DNA of 64,000 bases from Arthrobacter sp. AK04 (GCF_021129155.1 NZ_JAJOMC010000002.1:62001-126000); one strand, 5' to 3'. Positions 1 to 9,159 are shown, counted from the first letter of the stretch. Translations and numbers: made by a program. Notes: generated from the sequence alone by a model not told the origin.

Positions 1-204
1 GTCCACGATGCGCCCGGCGGCGATGTCCGTGAACGCGTTGAAGACCCGCAGCAGAAGCAGCAGGGTCCCCGCGGCTGCCGCCCCGATCCCCGCAACATCC
101 GTGTAGTAGACGAGCAGGAACATGTTCCCGGTGCTGATGATCATGCTGTTGGCGGCATCGCCGGCGCCGTAGGCAAAGACGCTGAGCCTGCTGAGTTTCT
201 TCAT
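1..204 (-). CDS. GPH-family sugar:cation symporter, N-terminal part only
   Basis: The first 68 codons of a transporter run off the left edge. The N-terminus reads MKKLSRLSVFAYGAGDAANS, which fits the MelB/XynP/YicJ (glycoside-pentoside-hexuronide) symporters, with one membrane segment at about residues 17-36 and the start of a second at about 42-60. The ATG at 204 is preceded by an AGGAAG ribosome site. It lies 54 bp downstream of the CE7 esterase gene with a LacI-type operator in the gap, so it may be both the tail of the rhamnose operon and separately controlled. By context it would import a rhamnose-containing oligosaccharide or an aldose; the sequence does not give the substrate. Too little is present to check the rest of the fold. 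Confidence 0.75.
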   Translation of the reverse strand, partial: MKKLSRLSVFAYGAGDAANSMIISTGNMFLLVYYTDVAGIGAAAAGTLLLLLRVFNAFTDIAAGRIVD

Positions 205-227
205 CACTTCCTGTTTCCGCAGGATGG

Positions 228-239
228 GAAACCGTTTTC
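228..239. promoter_or_regulatory. LacI-type operator, GAAANCG class
   Basis: The 12-mer GAAACCGTTTTC is a near-perfect palindrome around a central CG, the usual form of LacI/GalR-family sites. It sits 24 bp upstream of the symporter start, between that gene and the esterase. It matches the GAAANCGNTTTC boxes elsewhere in the window rather than the TGAAWCG boxes near rhaM. Confidence 0.6.
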
Positions 240-258
240 TCACGCCTGCAGAAGGAAC

Positions 259-1278
259 TTACCCCAAAATCTTGCGCAGAAACAGCAGCTGGCGGATCCA
301 GTGGTGTTCCTGGCCGCCCTCGTGGTTGTTGAACCGGTACACCTCGATCTCCTTGTCTGCACCGGTTCCGGAGGAGCCCGCCGTTCCGGAGCCGTAGGCG
401 TTGAAGCTCGCAAAGACCGTCGACGGCGGGCAGATGTCGTCCATCTGGGCGGCGGAGTACAGCGCAGGGGCTGTTGCCCAGCGGGCCAGGTTGACGCCGT
501 CGAAATAGCGCAGGACGGCGAGCGCGGCGTCGTACCGGTCCCGGTGCCGTGCCAGGAACTGGGCGATTTCCGGGTACGGCCCGCGCGGTGTGATGTCGAT
601 GGCCCGGGGAAAGTCCTGGAGGAACGGGACGTCGGGCAGCGCGGCGATGACGCCGTCGAGCCTTCCGGCCGCCAGGCCCGCAGTGGCCACCACAATGCCG
701 CCGCCCTGGCTGACGCCGGCCAGCACCACTTTGGAGGGGTCGACGGCGGGGTGGGACTGGGCGGCTTCCACGGCCCGGAAGGCGTCCACGTAGACCCTGC
801 GGTAGTAGTAGTCCTCTCGGCTTCCGAGGCCGCGGGTCATGAGTCCGGCGTGGGCGACGTCCCCGGCGGAGGGGTGCGGGTCCGGTGTTTCACCCAGTGT
901 GCCGCCGTAGCCCTGGCCGCGGGTGTCCATGATGAAATGCGCGTACCCGGCCTGGGCCCAGCGGGTGTCCTGGTTGACCAGCCCGCGGCCTCCCGAGTAG
1001 CCAACGTACTGGACCACCACCGGCAGCGCCGCCCCCGCTTCCCTGTGCGCCGGCAGATGGAGCCAGCCCCGGACCGGGGCGCCGCCGTACCCTGCGAAGG
1101 TGACGTCGAAGGTGTCAATGACGGAGAGGTAGTTTTCGACCGGCTCAAAACTGGCATCCAGCGGGAAGGCACGGGCTTCCCTGATGGTGGCATCCCAGAA
1201 CTGGCGAAGGTCCTCCGGGGGCGTCACGTCCGAGGAGTACGAGCGGAGCTGCGCGAGCGGGAGGTCAAAGAGCGGCAT
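259..1278 (-). CDS. CE7 acetyl xylan esterase / cephalosporin-C deacetylase family
   Basis: 339 aa, the normal CE7 length. It removes acetyl groups from xylo-oligosaccharides and other small acetylated sugars; no signal peptide is visible, so it probably acts in the cytoplasm on imported oligosaccharides. The family signature is complete: RGQ at 120-122, nucleophile Ser190 in GVSQG, the aspartate at 280 before ICPPSTVFA, and His319 in NNHEGG. The ATG follows an AGGA site and lies 3 bp after the GH95 stop, so translation is probably coupled. Its place in a rhamnose operon suggests deacetylation of pectin-derived rather than xylan-derived sugars; that part is inference. Confidence 0.88.
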   Translation of the reverse strand: MPLFDLPLAQLRSYSSDVTPPEDLRQFWDATIREARAFPLDASFEPVENYLSVIDTFDVTFAGYGGAPVRGWLHLPAHREAGAALPVVVQYVGYSGGRGLVNQDTRWAQAGYAHFIMDTRGQGYGGTLGETPDPHPSAGDVAHAGLMTRGLGSREDYYYRRVYVDAFRAVEAAQSHPAVDPSKVVLAGVSQGGGIVVATAGLAAGRLDGVIAALPDVPFLQDFPRAIDITPRGPYPEIAQFLARHRDRYDAALAVLRYFDGVNLARWATAPALYSAAQMDDICPPSTVFASFNAYGSGTAGSSGTGADKEIEVYRFNNHEGGQEHHWIRQLLFLRKILG

Positions 1279-1281
1279 GGG

Positions 1282-3870
1282 TTATCCAATCCTGTCTGTA
1301 GGCGCGCTGCGGTGGGCGCTGTAGGTGAGAACTGCGGGCTTTCCTGGTTCAAGGTGCGCTTCCCGGACGGCCGATCCATACCGGACCAGGACTTTCACCG
1401 GCGCCTGGACGGCCAGGGTTGCCTGCACCAGCCGCCCGTCCTGCCAGTCCAGGCCCACTTCCACCCCGGGCCGTGCGCGGAGCCGCCCGGCCCGGCCGGC
1501 GGGCAGTTCGGCGGGCAGGGCAGGAAGCAGTTCTATCTCGTGCAGCCCGTCCACGGTGCGGTGGCTCTGGACGAGGCACTCGGCCATACCGGCCACGTAC
1601 CCCAGGTTGCCGTCGATCTGGAACGGCGGGTGCGCACCGAAGAGGTTGGGGTACAGGCCTCCGCTCTGGCCGCCGCGGGGTGTGTCCATGTCCCGGAAGT
1701 AAAGCCGGAGGAGGTCGCTGACTTTTCCGGGCTGGCGGAGCCGGGCGCGCAACAGGATCTTCCATGCCAGCGACCAGCCGGTGGCTTCATCGCCCCGGCC
1801 GTCCAGGCTGGCCCGGACGGCCGCTTCGACCCCTGGCGTGAGTGGAGCGTCCCCGGGAAAGGCGCGATAGAGGTGGCTGACGTGCCGGTGCCCGGGTTCC
1901 CATTCCTCCGGGTCATCAAGCCACTCGCGCAGCTTTCCGCCGCGTCCGGGTGCCGGCTCCGGAAGCCGGGGCAGGGCCGTGCGGGCTGCGGAGGCCACGG
2001 GATCGTCCTCCCGTCCGAGCTGGCGGGCAAGCGCGTCCAGCATCCTGAAAACATCGCCGATGAGGGCCAGGTCCATGGTGGAGGACCGTGCGGCGGCTCC
2101 CTGCACCGGGGTGCCGGAGGACGGGTCTGGGGCGGCGAACGTGTTTTCCGGGGACGTGGAGGGGATGGTTCCCAGCGAGCCGTCGGGGAAACTAACCAGG
2201 AGGTCCAGGGCGAATTCGGCGGCGCCGCGAATGGCGGGCCAGGCTGTGTCCCGGGCAAAACTGTCGGGGGCAAAAGTGTCCGGGGCTAAAGTGTCCGCGT
2301 CCGCGGAACTGTCCATGCTGCCAAACTGCAGGTGCTCCCACAGATGCCGCACCAGCCACAGGCCCGCCATGGGCCAGTACGCCCACTCCGGCGAATGGGA
2401 CCCGTGGCCCACCGGTTTCGCATAGGCCCACAGGTCCGAGTTGTGGTGCACGGCCCAGCCGCGGGCGCCGTAGTACTCCCGGGCAACGGCGGCGCCGGTG
2501 ACCTGCATTGCCCCAATGAGGGCAAAGAGCGGTTGCGCGCACTCGGCCAGGCCTGTGGGTTCCGCGCCCCAGTAGTTCATCTGGAGGTTGATGTTGGTGG
2601 TGTAGTTGGAACTCCAGGGGGCCGGCAGTTCGGCGTTCCAGATCCCCTGGAGGTTGGCCGGCACTCCCTGCCAGGCCGTCCCCTGCCGCGAGCCGGCGGG
2701 GCCGGACCGCGAGCTTGAAATCAGCAGGTACCGGCCGTAGTTGAACAGCAGCGCAGCCAGGCCCGGGTCGGCCGCCAGCGGGCCATCGGGGTGGGCGTTG
2801 GCCGCCAGCAGGCGCCGGGCCGTGTCCCCGCCCTCCCGTGCCGGAACATCGAGCTCCAGCCAGGCGGCCCGGTAAAGCCGTGAGTGGCTCTCCTCGTGGC
2901 GGTCCTGGAGGGCAGCCCGCCCGGCCGCGCGGGCCTGGTCCACCACGGCACGGGCGGCGGCCGCTGCGGTGGCAGCGGTGCCCTGCGGCTGGCGGGCCAG
3001 CCCAGCGAAGGTGGTCTCGGTGGTGAGGTAGATGTCGGCGCGACGGACGCCGGTGGCGGCCAGGCCGTCGTCGTGCCCTGCCGCTTGCCTGGCTTCGCCG
3101 GCTGGTACTTCCCCGGACCGCCCGTCATGCTCCCAGGTGGCCGCCACTGCCCCCTGCATGCTGAGGGACCCGTCCTCCGAGTACTCCACCACGCCGCCGT
3201 CGTGCGCGGGGGCGGCGTCGGAGGGCAGTTTCAGCTGGAGCGACAGGCTTCCCGCTTCACCGGTGCGGCGGAGGATGCGGAGCGGGGAGTCCAGGCGCAC
3301 CGCGAGGTCCAGCCCCTGCGGCGCGTCCGTACGCAGGGAGACCACGAGCACCGAGGGGTCATGGCTGATGAATGCGTCCACGCGGACGTCGTGGCCGTCC
3401 AGGCTGTACGTGTTGCTGCTGAGGGCGCGGGCAAGGTCCAGGCCGCGGTGATAGTCCGACGGCGGCCGTGCGGGAGCGCCGTCATCTCCCCTTTCGCCTG
3501 CTGCCGGGTCTGATGCGGTAAGTGACGCCGTGAAGTGCAGGTCGGCGAACGGGAGGTACGCCTGCGAGTGCCGGTGCTGCAGCCCTTTGAGGGTTTCAGT
3601 GGCGCCGGCGAAGTCGCCGGAACCGATCAGGCGGCGGCTTTCGCCAAGGATCCGGTCCGCTTCCTCCCGGCTGAAGACGGGCTCCCGGTCCTGGCTGTGC
3701 GGCGACCCGGACCAGGCGGACGAGTCGTTCAGCTGGAACCGGTGCTCCACTGCGCCGCCCGACTGGCTGCCCCCGAACACCATGGCACCAAGCCTGCCGT
3801 TTCCCAGGGGAAGGGCTTCCAGCCACTGGGCGGCAGGGGCGTCGTAGGCGAGGAGGTGTTCTGGGGGCAT
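1282..3870 (-). CDS. Glycoside hydrolase family 95 (alpha-L-fucosidase / alpha-L-galactosidase)
   Basis: 862 aa covering the whole GH95 fold: an N-terminal beta-domain beginning near ALPLGNGRLGAMVFGG, a linker, the (alpha/alpha)6 barrel and a small C-terminal beta-domain. Residues matching the known active site are present: the Asn pair at about 426 and 428 (TTNINLQMNYW), the general acid Glu at about 574 (STSPENTF) and Asp at about 753 (FQIDGNLGY). No signal peptide is seen, so it acts on imported oligosaccharides. GH95 enzymes invert alpha-1,2-linked L-fucose or L-galactose; inside a rhamnose operon the likely target is L-fucosyl or L-galactosyl decoration of pectic side chains. The start codon follows only a weak ribosome site. 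Confidence 0.88.
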   Translation of the reverse strand: MPPEHLLAYDAPAAQWLEALPLGNGRLGAMVFGGSQSGGAVEHRFQLNDSSAWSGSPHSQDREPVFSREEADRILGESRRLIGSGDFAGATETLKGLQHRHSQAYLPFADLHFTASLTASDPAAGERGDDGAPARPPSDYHRGLDLARALSSNTYSLDGHDVRVDAFISHDPSVLVVSLRTDAPQGLDLAVRLDSPLRILRRTGEAGSLSLQLKLPSDAAPAHDGGVVEYSEDGSLSMQGAVAATWEHDGRSGEVPAGEARQAAGHDDGLAATGVRRADIYLTTETTFAGLARQPQGTAATAAAAARAVVDQARAAGRAALQDRHEESHSRLYRAAWLELDVPAREGGDTARRLLAANAHPDGPLAADPGLAALLFNYGRYLLISSSRSGPAGSRQGTAWQGVPANLQGIWNAELPAPWSSNYTTNINLQMNYWGAEPTGLAECAQPLFALIGAMQVTGAAVAREYYGARGWAVHHNSDLWAYAKPVGHGSHSPEWAYWPMAGLWLVRHLWEHLQFGSMDSSADADTLAPDTFAPDSFARDTAWPAIRGAAEFALDLLVSFPDGSLGTIPSTSPENTFAAPDPSSGTPVQGAAARSSTMDLALIGDVFRMLDALARQLGREDDPVASAARTALPRLPEPAPGRGGKLREWLDDPEEWEPGHRHVSHLYRAFPGDAPLTPGVEAAVRASLDGRGDEATGWSLAWKILLRARLRQPGKVSDLLRLYFRDMDTPRGGQSGGLYPNLFGAHPPFQIDGNLGYVAGMAECLVQSHRTVDGLHEIELLPALPAELPAGRAGRLRARPGVEVGLDWQDGRLVQATLAVQAPVKVLVRYGSAVREAHLEPGKPAVLTYSAHRSAPTDRIG

Positions 3871-3932
3871 GGGTTCAGATCCTAGGGCCGGCCGGGGAAC
3901 AAGGGAAGGTCAGGCCACACACTGAACAGCGG

Positions 3933-5462
3933 CTACAACCGCGAGAGTTCCGGGACGAACACCTGCAGGTTGTGACTTTGCACCACCAGTGCACGGAGTT
4001 CGGCCAGTCCCCCGGAGGCTGCCCCCGCGGCGCGCGCCTGCACCAGGACGTTGCCCAGCGCGGTTGCTTCCACGGGCCCTGCCACCACTTTCTTCCCGGT
4101 GACGTCCGCCGTGAGCTGGCACAGCAGCCTGTTTTGCGAGCCGCCGCCCACCACGTGCACTACGTCCACGGTCCGGTCAGCCAGGCGTTCGGCGTCCCGG
4201 ATGGTGCGGGCGTAACCGGTGGCAAGGCTGTCCATGATGCAGCGGGTGATGGCGGCGGGATCGTCAGGAAGTACCTCTCCGGTGCGCCGCACTGCCGCCC
4301 GTATGCGTTCAGGCATGTTGTCCGGTGCGATGAAGTAGGAATCGTCCGGGTTGATCTGCGGCCCGCCCGGCGGGAGCGCGGCCGCCGCGGTGAGCAGGGC
4401 CGTGAGCTCGGGCCGGAACCCCTCCTGCGCCCAGGTCCGCTGGCACTCACTCAGCAGCCACAGCCCGCCCATGTTCCGGAGGTAGCGGATGGTGCCGTCC
4501 ACGCCGCGTTCGTTGGTGAAGTTGGCCTCGCGGCTGGCTTCGGTAAGGACGGGGTGCTTCAGCTCGAGCCCCACCAGGGACCAGGTGCCTGAGGAGATGT
4601 AGGCGAAGTTTTCCCCGCCGTCGTCTGCTGCCGCAGGGACTGCGGCGACCGCCGAGGCGGTGTCGTGTGAGCCGACCGCCACCACGCGGGTGTCCTGCGG
4701 CAGGCCCACCTGCGCGGAAATTTCCGGCAGGAGGGTGCCCACGGTTTCACCGGGCTGGATCAGCGGCGGGAACAGGTCCTTCCGCAGGCCCAGCGCGCTG
4801 AGGAACTCGGTGGCCCACTCCCCCGCCACGGCGTCGAACAGCCCGGTGGTGGAGGCGTTGGTGGCCTCGGTGCGGCGCTGCCCGGTCAGGAGGAATGCGA
4901 TCAGGTCCGGGATCAGGAGTGCCTGGAGGCCGTCCAGGTCCGGTTCGCTGGCCAGCTGGTAGATGGTGTTGAACTGCAGGAACTGCAGCCCCGTGGTCCC
5001 GTACAGGCGTGCGGGGTCCAGCTTCCGGTGCACGGGTTCCACGGCGCCGCGGCTGCGGTCGTCCCGGTAGCTGAACGGCTGGGCAACCAGTTCTCCGGCT
5101 TTGTTGACCAGGCCATAGTCCACGGCCCACGTGTCGATGCCGATGCTGGTTACCTGCTCGCCCTGGGCAGCGGCGACGGTGGCCGCTGCCGCCAGGCCCT
5201 TGAGCACCTCGGCGAAGAGGGCATCGAAGTCCCAGCGGAGGCCGCCGTCGACCTCCACCACGCCGTTGGGGAAGCGGTGGACCACCTCCAGCTCCACACT
5301 GCGTTCACTGCCGGCTGCCCCGCCGGCCATCCGGCCCAGGATGACCCGGCCCGAGGAGGCGCCGATGTCGACCGCGGCGAAGACACTGCCGGCGAACACC
5401 ATGTGCCCAGGTACTGCCCCGGCGTGTGCCGGGGCAGTACCTTGCGCTGCTTCTGTGCTCAT
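3933..5462 (-). CDS. rhaB: Rhamnulokinase
   Basis: 509 aa FGGY-family sugar kinase that phosphorylates L-rhamnulose to L-rhamnulose 1-phosphate. The phosphate-binding loop DIGASSGRVILGRM near residue 32 is typical of RhaB, as are IGIDTWAVDYGL and the later GGGSQNRLLCQL segment. The ATG overlaps the rhaEW stop by 4 bp (ATGA), so the two are translationally coupled. It has an N-terminal extension of about 25 residues compared with the enterobacterial enzyme; an internal start around residue 21 is possible. The neighbours supply the steps before and after it. Confidence 0.93.
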   Translation of the reverse strand: MSTEAAQGTAPAHAGAVPGHMVFAGSVFAAVDIGASSGRVILGRMAGGAAGSERSVELEVVHRFPNGVVEVDGGLRWDFDALFAEVLKGLAAAATVAAAQGEQVTSIGIDTWAVDYGLVNKAGELVAQPFSYRDDRSRGAVEPVHRKLDPARLYGTTGLQFLQFNTIYQLASEPDLDGLQALLIPDLIAFLLTGQRRTEATNASTTGLFDAVAGEWATEFLSALGLRKDLFPPLIQPGETVGTLLPEISAQVGLPQDTRVVAVGSHDTASAVAAVPAAADDGGENFAYISSGTWSLVGLELKHPVLTEASREANFTNERGVDGTIRYLRNMGGLWLLSECQRTWAQEGFRPELTALLTAAAALPPGGPQINPDDSYFIAPDNMPERIRAAVRRTGEVLPDDPAAITRCIMDSLATGYARTIRDAERLADRTVDVVHVVGGGSQNRLLCQLTADVTGKKVVAGPVEATALGNVLVQARAAGAASGGLAELRALVVQSHNLQVFVPELSRL

Positions 5463-7495
5463 CGCAGGAAGGCTGCGGCCACTCCGGCGTCCACGGGGAT
5501 GTGCAGGCCGGTGGTGTGGGACAGTTCGTTGCTGGTGAGCACGGCGGCGGCGTTGGCCACGTGCTCGGGCAGGACTTCGCGTTTGAGCAGGGTGCGCTGG
5601 GCGTAGTACTCGCCCAGTTTCTCCTCGTCCACGCCGTACACGGCGGCGCGCTTGGCGCCCCAGCCGCCGGCGAAGATGCCGGAGCCGCGGACCACGCCGT
5701 CGGGGTTGATGCCGTTGACGCGGATGCCGTGCTCACCGAGTTCGGCCGCGAGCAGGCGGACCTGGTGGGCCTGGTCCGCCTTGGTGGCGGAGTAGGCGAT
5801 GTTGTTGGGGCCGGCGAACACGGAGTTCTTGGAGGAGATATAGATGATGTCCCCGCCCAGGCCCTGGGCAATCATGACCTTCGCGGCGGCCTTCGCCACC
5901 AGGAACGAGCCCTTGGCCATGACGTTGTGCTGCAGGTCCCAGTCCTTCTCGGTGGTTTCCAGCAGCGGCTTGGAGATGGACAGGCCGGCGTTGTTGACCA
6001 CCAGGTCCACGCCGCCGAACGCCAGGACGGCTGCGTCGATCGCTGCGGCCACCTGCGCCTCGTTGGTGACGTCGGCCTGGACACCGATAGCAACGTCCGG
6101 GCCGCCGAGCTCTTCGGCCACCTTTTCGGCGTTCTCGAGGTTCAGGTCCGCGATGACCACGCAGGCGCCTTCTGCAGCGAGGCGGGTGGCGATGGCCTTG
6201 CCGATGCCCGAGGCCGCTCCGGTGACCAGGGCGATGCGGGTGGCGTGGGACTTGGGCTTGGGCATGCGGGCCAGTTTGGCTTCCTCCAGCGCCCAGTACT
6301 CGATCCGGAACTTCTCGGATTCCTCGATCGGGGCATAGGTGGAGATGGACTCGGCGCCGCGCATCACGTTGATGGCGTTGATGTAGAACTCGCCGGCCAC
6401 GCGGGCCGTCTGCTTGTTGGCGCCGAAGGAGAACATGCCCACGCCGGGAACCAGCACAATGGCCGGGTCCGCGCCGCGCAGTGCAGGGCTGTTTTCGTCC
6501 GCGTGGCGGCTGTAGTAGGCCTGGTAGTCCTCGCGGTAGTCCGCGTGGAGTTCGTGCAGCCGGGCGATGGAGTCCTCCACTGAGGCGTCAGCGGGCAGGT
6601 CCAGGATCAGCGGCTTGACCTTGGTGCGCAGGAAGTGGTCCGGGCAGGAAGTGCCCAGTGCGCCCAGGCGCGGGTGCTCGGCGGCTTCGAGGAAGTCCAG
6701 GACGACGGCGTCATCGCTGAAGTGCCCCAGCTGCGGCTTGTCCGTGGAGGCCAGGCCGCGGATCACCGGTGCGAGCGCTGCGGCTTTGGCACGGCGCTCG
6801 GCTTCCGGCAGGGCTGCGTAGCCGGGGAGCTTGGGCCCGAAGGGTTCGGCCTTGCCGTTGTCGCGGAGGTACTTCTCGGCCTGTTCGATGATCCAGAGCG
6901 AGTTCTGCTCTGCTTCTTCGGACGTGGCGCCCCAGGCGGTGATGCCGTGGCCGCCCAGGATGGTGCCGATGGCCTGCGGGTTGGCGTCCTTGATCGCGGC
7001 AATGTCCAGGCCCAGCTGGAACCCGGGCCGGCGCCACGGTACCCAGACCACCTTGCTGCCGAAGATCTTGGTGGTCAGCGCTTCGCCGTCCACGGCCGTG
7101 GCAATGGCGATGCCCGAGTCCGGGTGCAGGTGGTCCACGTGCGCGGCGTCCACCAGGCCGTGCATGGCGGTGTCGATGGACGGGGCTGCGCCGCCCTTGC
7201 CGTGCAGGCAGTAATCGAACGCGGCCACCATCTCGTCTTCACGGTCCACGCCGGGGTAGACGTTCTTCAGCGCGTTCAGCCGGTCCAGGCGCAGCACCGC
7301 AAGGTTCTCCGCCTTCAGCGTGCCCAGGTCCCCGCCGGAGCCCTTGACCCACAGCAGCTGGACGTCCTCGCCCGTGACCGGGTCCTTCTCGGTGCCCTTC
7401 GCGGAGGTGTTGCCGCCGGCGAAGTTGGTGTTCCGCTTGTCCGCGCCCAGGCGGTTGGAACGGGAAATCAGGTCTTCAACAGTCTTGTTGCTCAT
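5459..7495 (-). CDS. rhaEW: Bifunctional rhamnulose-1-phosphate aldolase / lactaldehyde dehydrogenase
   Basis: 678 aa fusion. Residues about 1-400 are the class II aldolase part, which splits rhamnulose 1-phosphate into dihydroxyacetone phosphate and L-lactaldehyde; metal-binding histidine segments HLHPDSGIA and GGHGITAWG are visible. Residues from about 415 are a short-chain dehydrogenase with the Rossmann motif TGAASGIG at about 424-431 and Tyr568/Lys572 (YSATK), which oxidises L-lactaldehyde. This is the Bacillus/actinobacterial RhaEW arrangement rather than the separate enterobacterial RhaD. It lies 6 bp after rhaI and overlaps rhaB by 4 bp. No clear ribosome site precedes the start, as expected for a coupled gene. 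Confidence 0.94.
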   Translation of the reverse strand: MSNKTVEDLISRSNRLGADKRNTNFAGGNTSAKGTEKDPVTGEDVQLLWVKGSGGDLGTLKAENLAVLRLDRLNALKNVYPGVDREDEMVAAFDYCLHGKGGAAPSIDTAMHGLVDAAHVDHLHPDSGIAIATAVDGEALTTKIFGSKVVWVPWRRPGFQLGLDIAAIKDANPQAIGTILGGHGITAWGATSEEAEQNSLWIIEQAEKYLRDNGKAEPFGPKLPGYAALPEAERRAKAAALAPVIRGLASTDKPQLGHFSDDAVVLDFLEAAEHPRLGALGTSCPDHFLRTKVKPLILDLPADASVEDSIARLHELHADYREDYQAYYSRHADENSPALRGADPAIVLVPGVGMFSFGANKQTARVAGEFYINAINVMRGAESISTYAPIEESEKFRIEYWALEEAKLARMPKPKSHATRIALVTGAASGIGKAIATRLAAEGACVVIADLNLENAEKVAEELGGPDVAIGVQADVTNEAQVAAAIDAAVLAFGGVDLVVNNAGLSISKPLLETTEKDWDLQHNVMAKGSFLVAKAAAKVMIAQGLGGDIIYISSKNSVFAGPNNIAYSATKADQAHQVRLLAAELGEHGIRVNGINPDGVVRGSGIFAGGWGAKRAAVYGVDEEKLGEYYAQRTLLKREVLPEHVANAAAVLTSNELSHTTGLHIPVDAGVAAAFLR

Positions 7496-7501
7496 AACTA
7501 A

Positions 7502-8668
7502 TCAGGCGCCCCATCCGGCTTGCTGGCCGCCCACGCGGTCCTCGTTGATCTTTTTCTGGTAGCCGCTGGCCTTGAAGGCGGCCAGCGGGTCCGCGGGCAG
7601 CCCGCGGGATTCACGCCACTCGGCCAGGACCGGCCGGACGTCGGTGTAGAACGCGTCGTTGAAGACTGCGTTCGCTGCCAGGACATCCCCTGCGCGCTGC
7701 GCTTCGGTGAGTGCGGCCGTGTCCACCAGCAGCGCACGTGCAGTCATTTCCTGGACGTTCAGGACCGAGCGGATCTGGCCCGGGATTTTTTCCTCCAGGT
7801 TGTGGCACTGGTCCAGCATCAGGGCTACGCCCGAATCCTTGCCGTAGCCGCCGCCGCGGATGACCTCGTGCATGATGCGGAAGAGCTGGAAGGGATCCGC
7901 GGCACCCACGATGAGGTCGTCGTCGGCGTAGAAGCGCGAGTTGAAGTCAAAGGAGCCCAGCTTGCCCAGGCGCAGCAGCTGCATCACGATGAACTCGATG
8001 TTGGTGCCCGGCGCATGGTGGCCGGTGTCCAGGCAGACGAACGCCTTCTCGCCCAAAGCCAGGGTCTGCGCGTAGGACGTGCCCCAGTCCGGAACATCGG
8101 TGTGGTAGAAAGCCGGCTCGAAGAACTTGTACTCCAGCACCAGCCGCTGCTCGTCGCCCAGGGCGGCGTAGATCTCCTGCAGCGACTCGGCCAGGCGGTC
8201 CTGGCGGCCGCGCATGTCGTCCTGGCCCGGGTAGTTGGTCCCGTCCGCCAGCCAGATCTTCAGGTCCTTGGACCCCGTGGCGTGCATGATCCCGATGCAC
8301 TCCAGGTGGTGGTCGATCGCCCGCCGCCGCACCGTCTCATTGGAAGAGGTCAGGGAACCGAACTTGTACTCATCATCCTGGAACGTGTTCGAGTTGATCG
8401 TGCCCAAACCAACACCCAGCCCGGCCGCGTACTCCTTCAGGGCGGCGTAGTCATCCACCTTGTCCCACGGGATGTGCAGCGCAACAGTGGGGGCCAGCCC
8501 GGTCAGCTCGTGGACCTTCGCCGCATCCGCCAGCTTCTCCTGCACGGTCCGCGGGGTGCCGGGAGTGCCGAACACCCTGAACCGCGTCCCCGAATTTCCA
8601 TAAGCCCACGAAGGGACCTCGATGGCAAGCTCCTCGAGCCTGCCCAGCGCCGTTGCTACGTCATTCAT
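7502..8668 (-). CDS. rhaI: L-rhamnose isomerase
   Basis: 388 aa xylose-isomerase-like TIM barrel converting L-rhamnose to L-rhamnulose. KIWLADGTNYPGQDDMRGRQ and CLDTGHHAPGTNIEFI carry the metal and substrate ligands of the RhaI type found in Bacillus-like and actinobacterial pathways, distinct from E. coli RhaA. The open frame continues upstream, but the ATG at 8668 has a good GGAAAG site and begins the conserved MNDVATALGRLEELAIEVPS segment; an ATG at 8692 is the alternative. It is second in the rhamnose operon, 79 bp after rhaM. Confidence 0.93.
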   Translation of the reverse strand: MNDVATALGRLEELAIEVPSWAYGNSGTRFRVFGTPGTPRTVQEKLADAAKVHELTGLAPTVALHIPWDKVDDYAALKEYAAGLGVGLGTINSNTFQDDEYKFGSLTSSNETVRRRAIDHHLECIGIMHATGSKDLKIWLADGTNYPGQDDMRGRQDRLAESLQEIYAALGDEQRLVLEYKFFEPAFYHTDVPDWGTSYAQTLALGEKAFVCLDTGHHAPGTNIEFIVMQLLRLGKLGSFDFNSRFYADDDLIVGAADPFQLFRIMHEVIRGGGYGKDSGVALMLDQCHNLEEKIPGQIRSVLNVQEMTARALLVDTAALTEAQRAGDVLAANAVFNDAFYTDVRPVLAEWRESRGLPADPLAAFKASGYQKKINEDRVGGQQAGWGA

Positions 8669-8747
8669 GATGGTTCTTTCCGGTGTTGTCATGCTGTGGT
8701 CTGTGTGCGCCCCGCTGCTGGAGCTGGTGCCCGCCAGTTTGGCGGCG

Positions 8748-9104
8748 TTATGCGGTGGAGGGTTCAGCCGCCGCCAGCTGGCTGTCAAGGTTGAAGACTT
8801 CTTCCAGGACCTGGAACCCTTCGTCGGGAGCCTGGTCCGGGTTTTCCGGGTTCTCAAAAAGAGTGGCCATTTCCGCCTGCCAGCGGGCGTTGACGTCCGT
8901 CAGTGCCATGCGTGCCCGGACGGCATCAAAGTCGTCACATTCCAGGTAGCCCACCAAAAGCCCGTCTCCGGAGAGGAACAGGGAGTAGTTGTTCCACCCG
9001 GCATCCTTGAGCGCGCGGAGCATCTCCGGCCACACGGCGGCGTGCCGGCGGCGGTACTCGTCAATCATGGCCGGCTGGACCGAGGAGCGGAAACACACCC
9101 TCAT
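8748..9104 (-). CDS. rhaM: L-rhamnose mutarotase
   Basis: 118 aa ferredoxin-like fold protein (DUF718/RhaM) that interconverts alpha- and beta-L-rhamnose so that the isomerase receives its preferred anomer. The start MRVCFRSSVQPAMIDEYRRR, the following HAAVWPEML and the conserved WNNYSLFL and GYLECDDF segments support it. The ATG at 9104 is chosen over earlier in-frame codons because of a clear AGGAGA site and family length. It is the first gene of the operon; the region upstream carries two overlapping LacI-type sites shared with the divergent regulator. Confidence 0.92.
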   Translation of the reverse strand: MRVCFRSSVQPAMIDEYRRRHAAVWPEMLRALKDAGWNNYSLFLSGDGLLVGYLECDDFDAVRARMALTDVNARWQAEMATLFENPENPDQAPDEGFQVLEEVFNLDSQLAAAEPSTA

Positions 9105-9130
9105 CTTTGGTTCTCCTGAAATCGCTAATC

Positions 9131-9159
9131 TTTGAATCGTTTCATTGTTACGATTCAAA
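9131..9159. promoter_or_regulatory. Double LacI-type operator between rhaM and its regulator
   Basis: A perfect 10-bp inverted repeat (TTTGAATCGT at 9131, ACGATTCAAA at 9150) encloses two side-by-side CG-centred boxes, TGAATCGTTTCA (9133-9144) and TGTTACGATTCA (9146-9157). Their centres are 13 bp apart. The position, 27 bp above the rhaM start and about 95 bp above lacI, fits control of both genes. Confidence 0.75.

Noticed and set aside
301..2289. Long plus-strand open frame (662 codons) opposite the CE7 and GH95 genes
   Set aside because: It reads as the antisense of two complete catalytic genes in GC-rich DNA, has no ribosome site and no recognisable domain.
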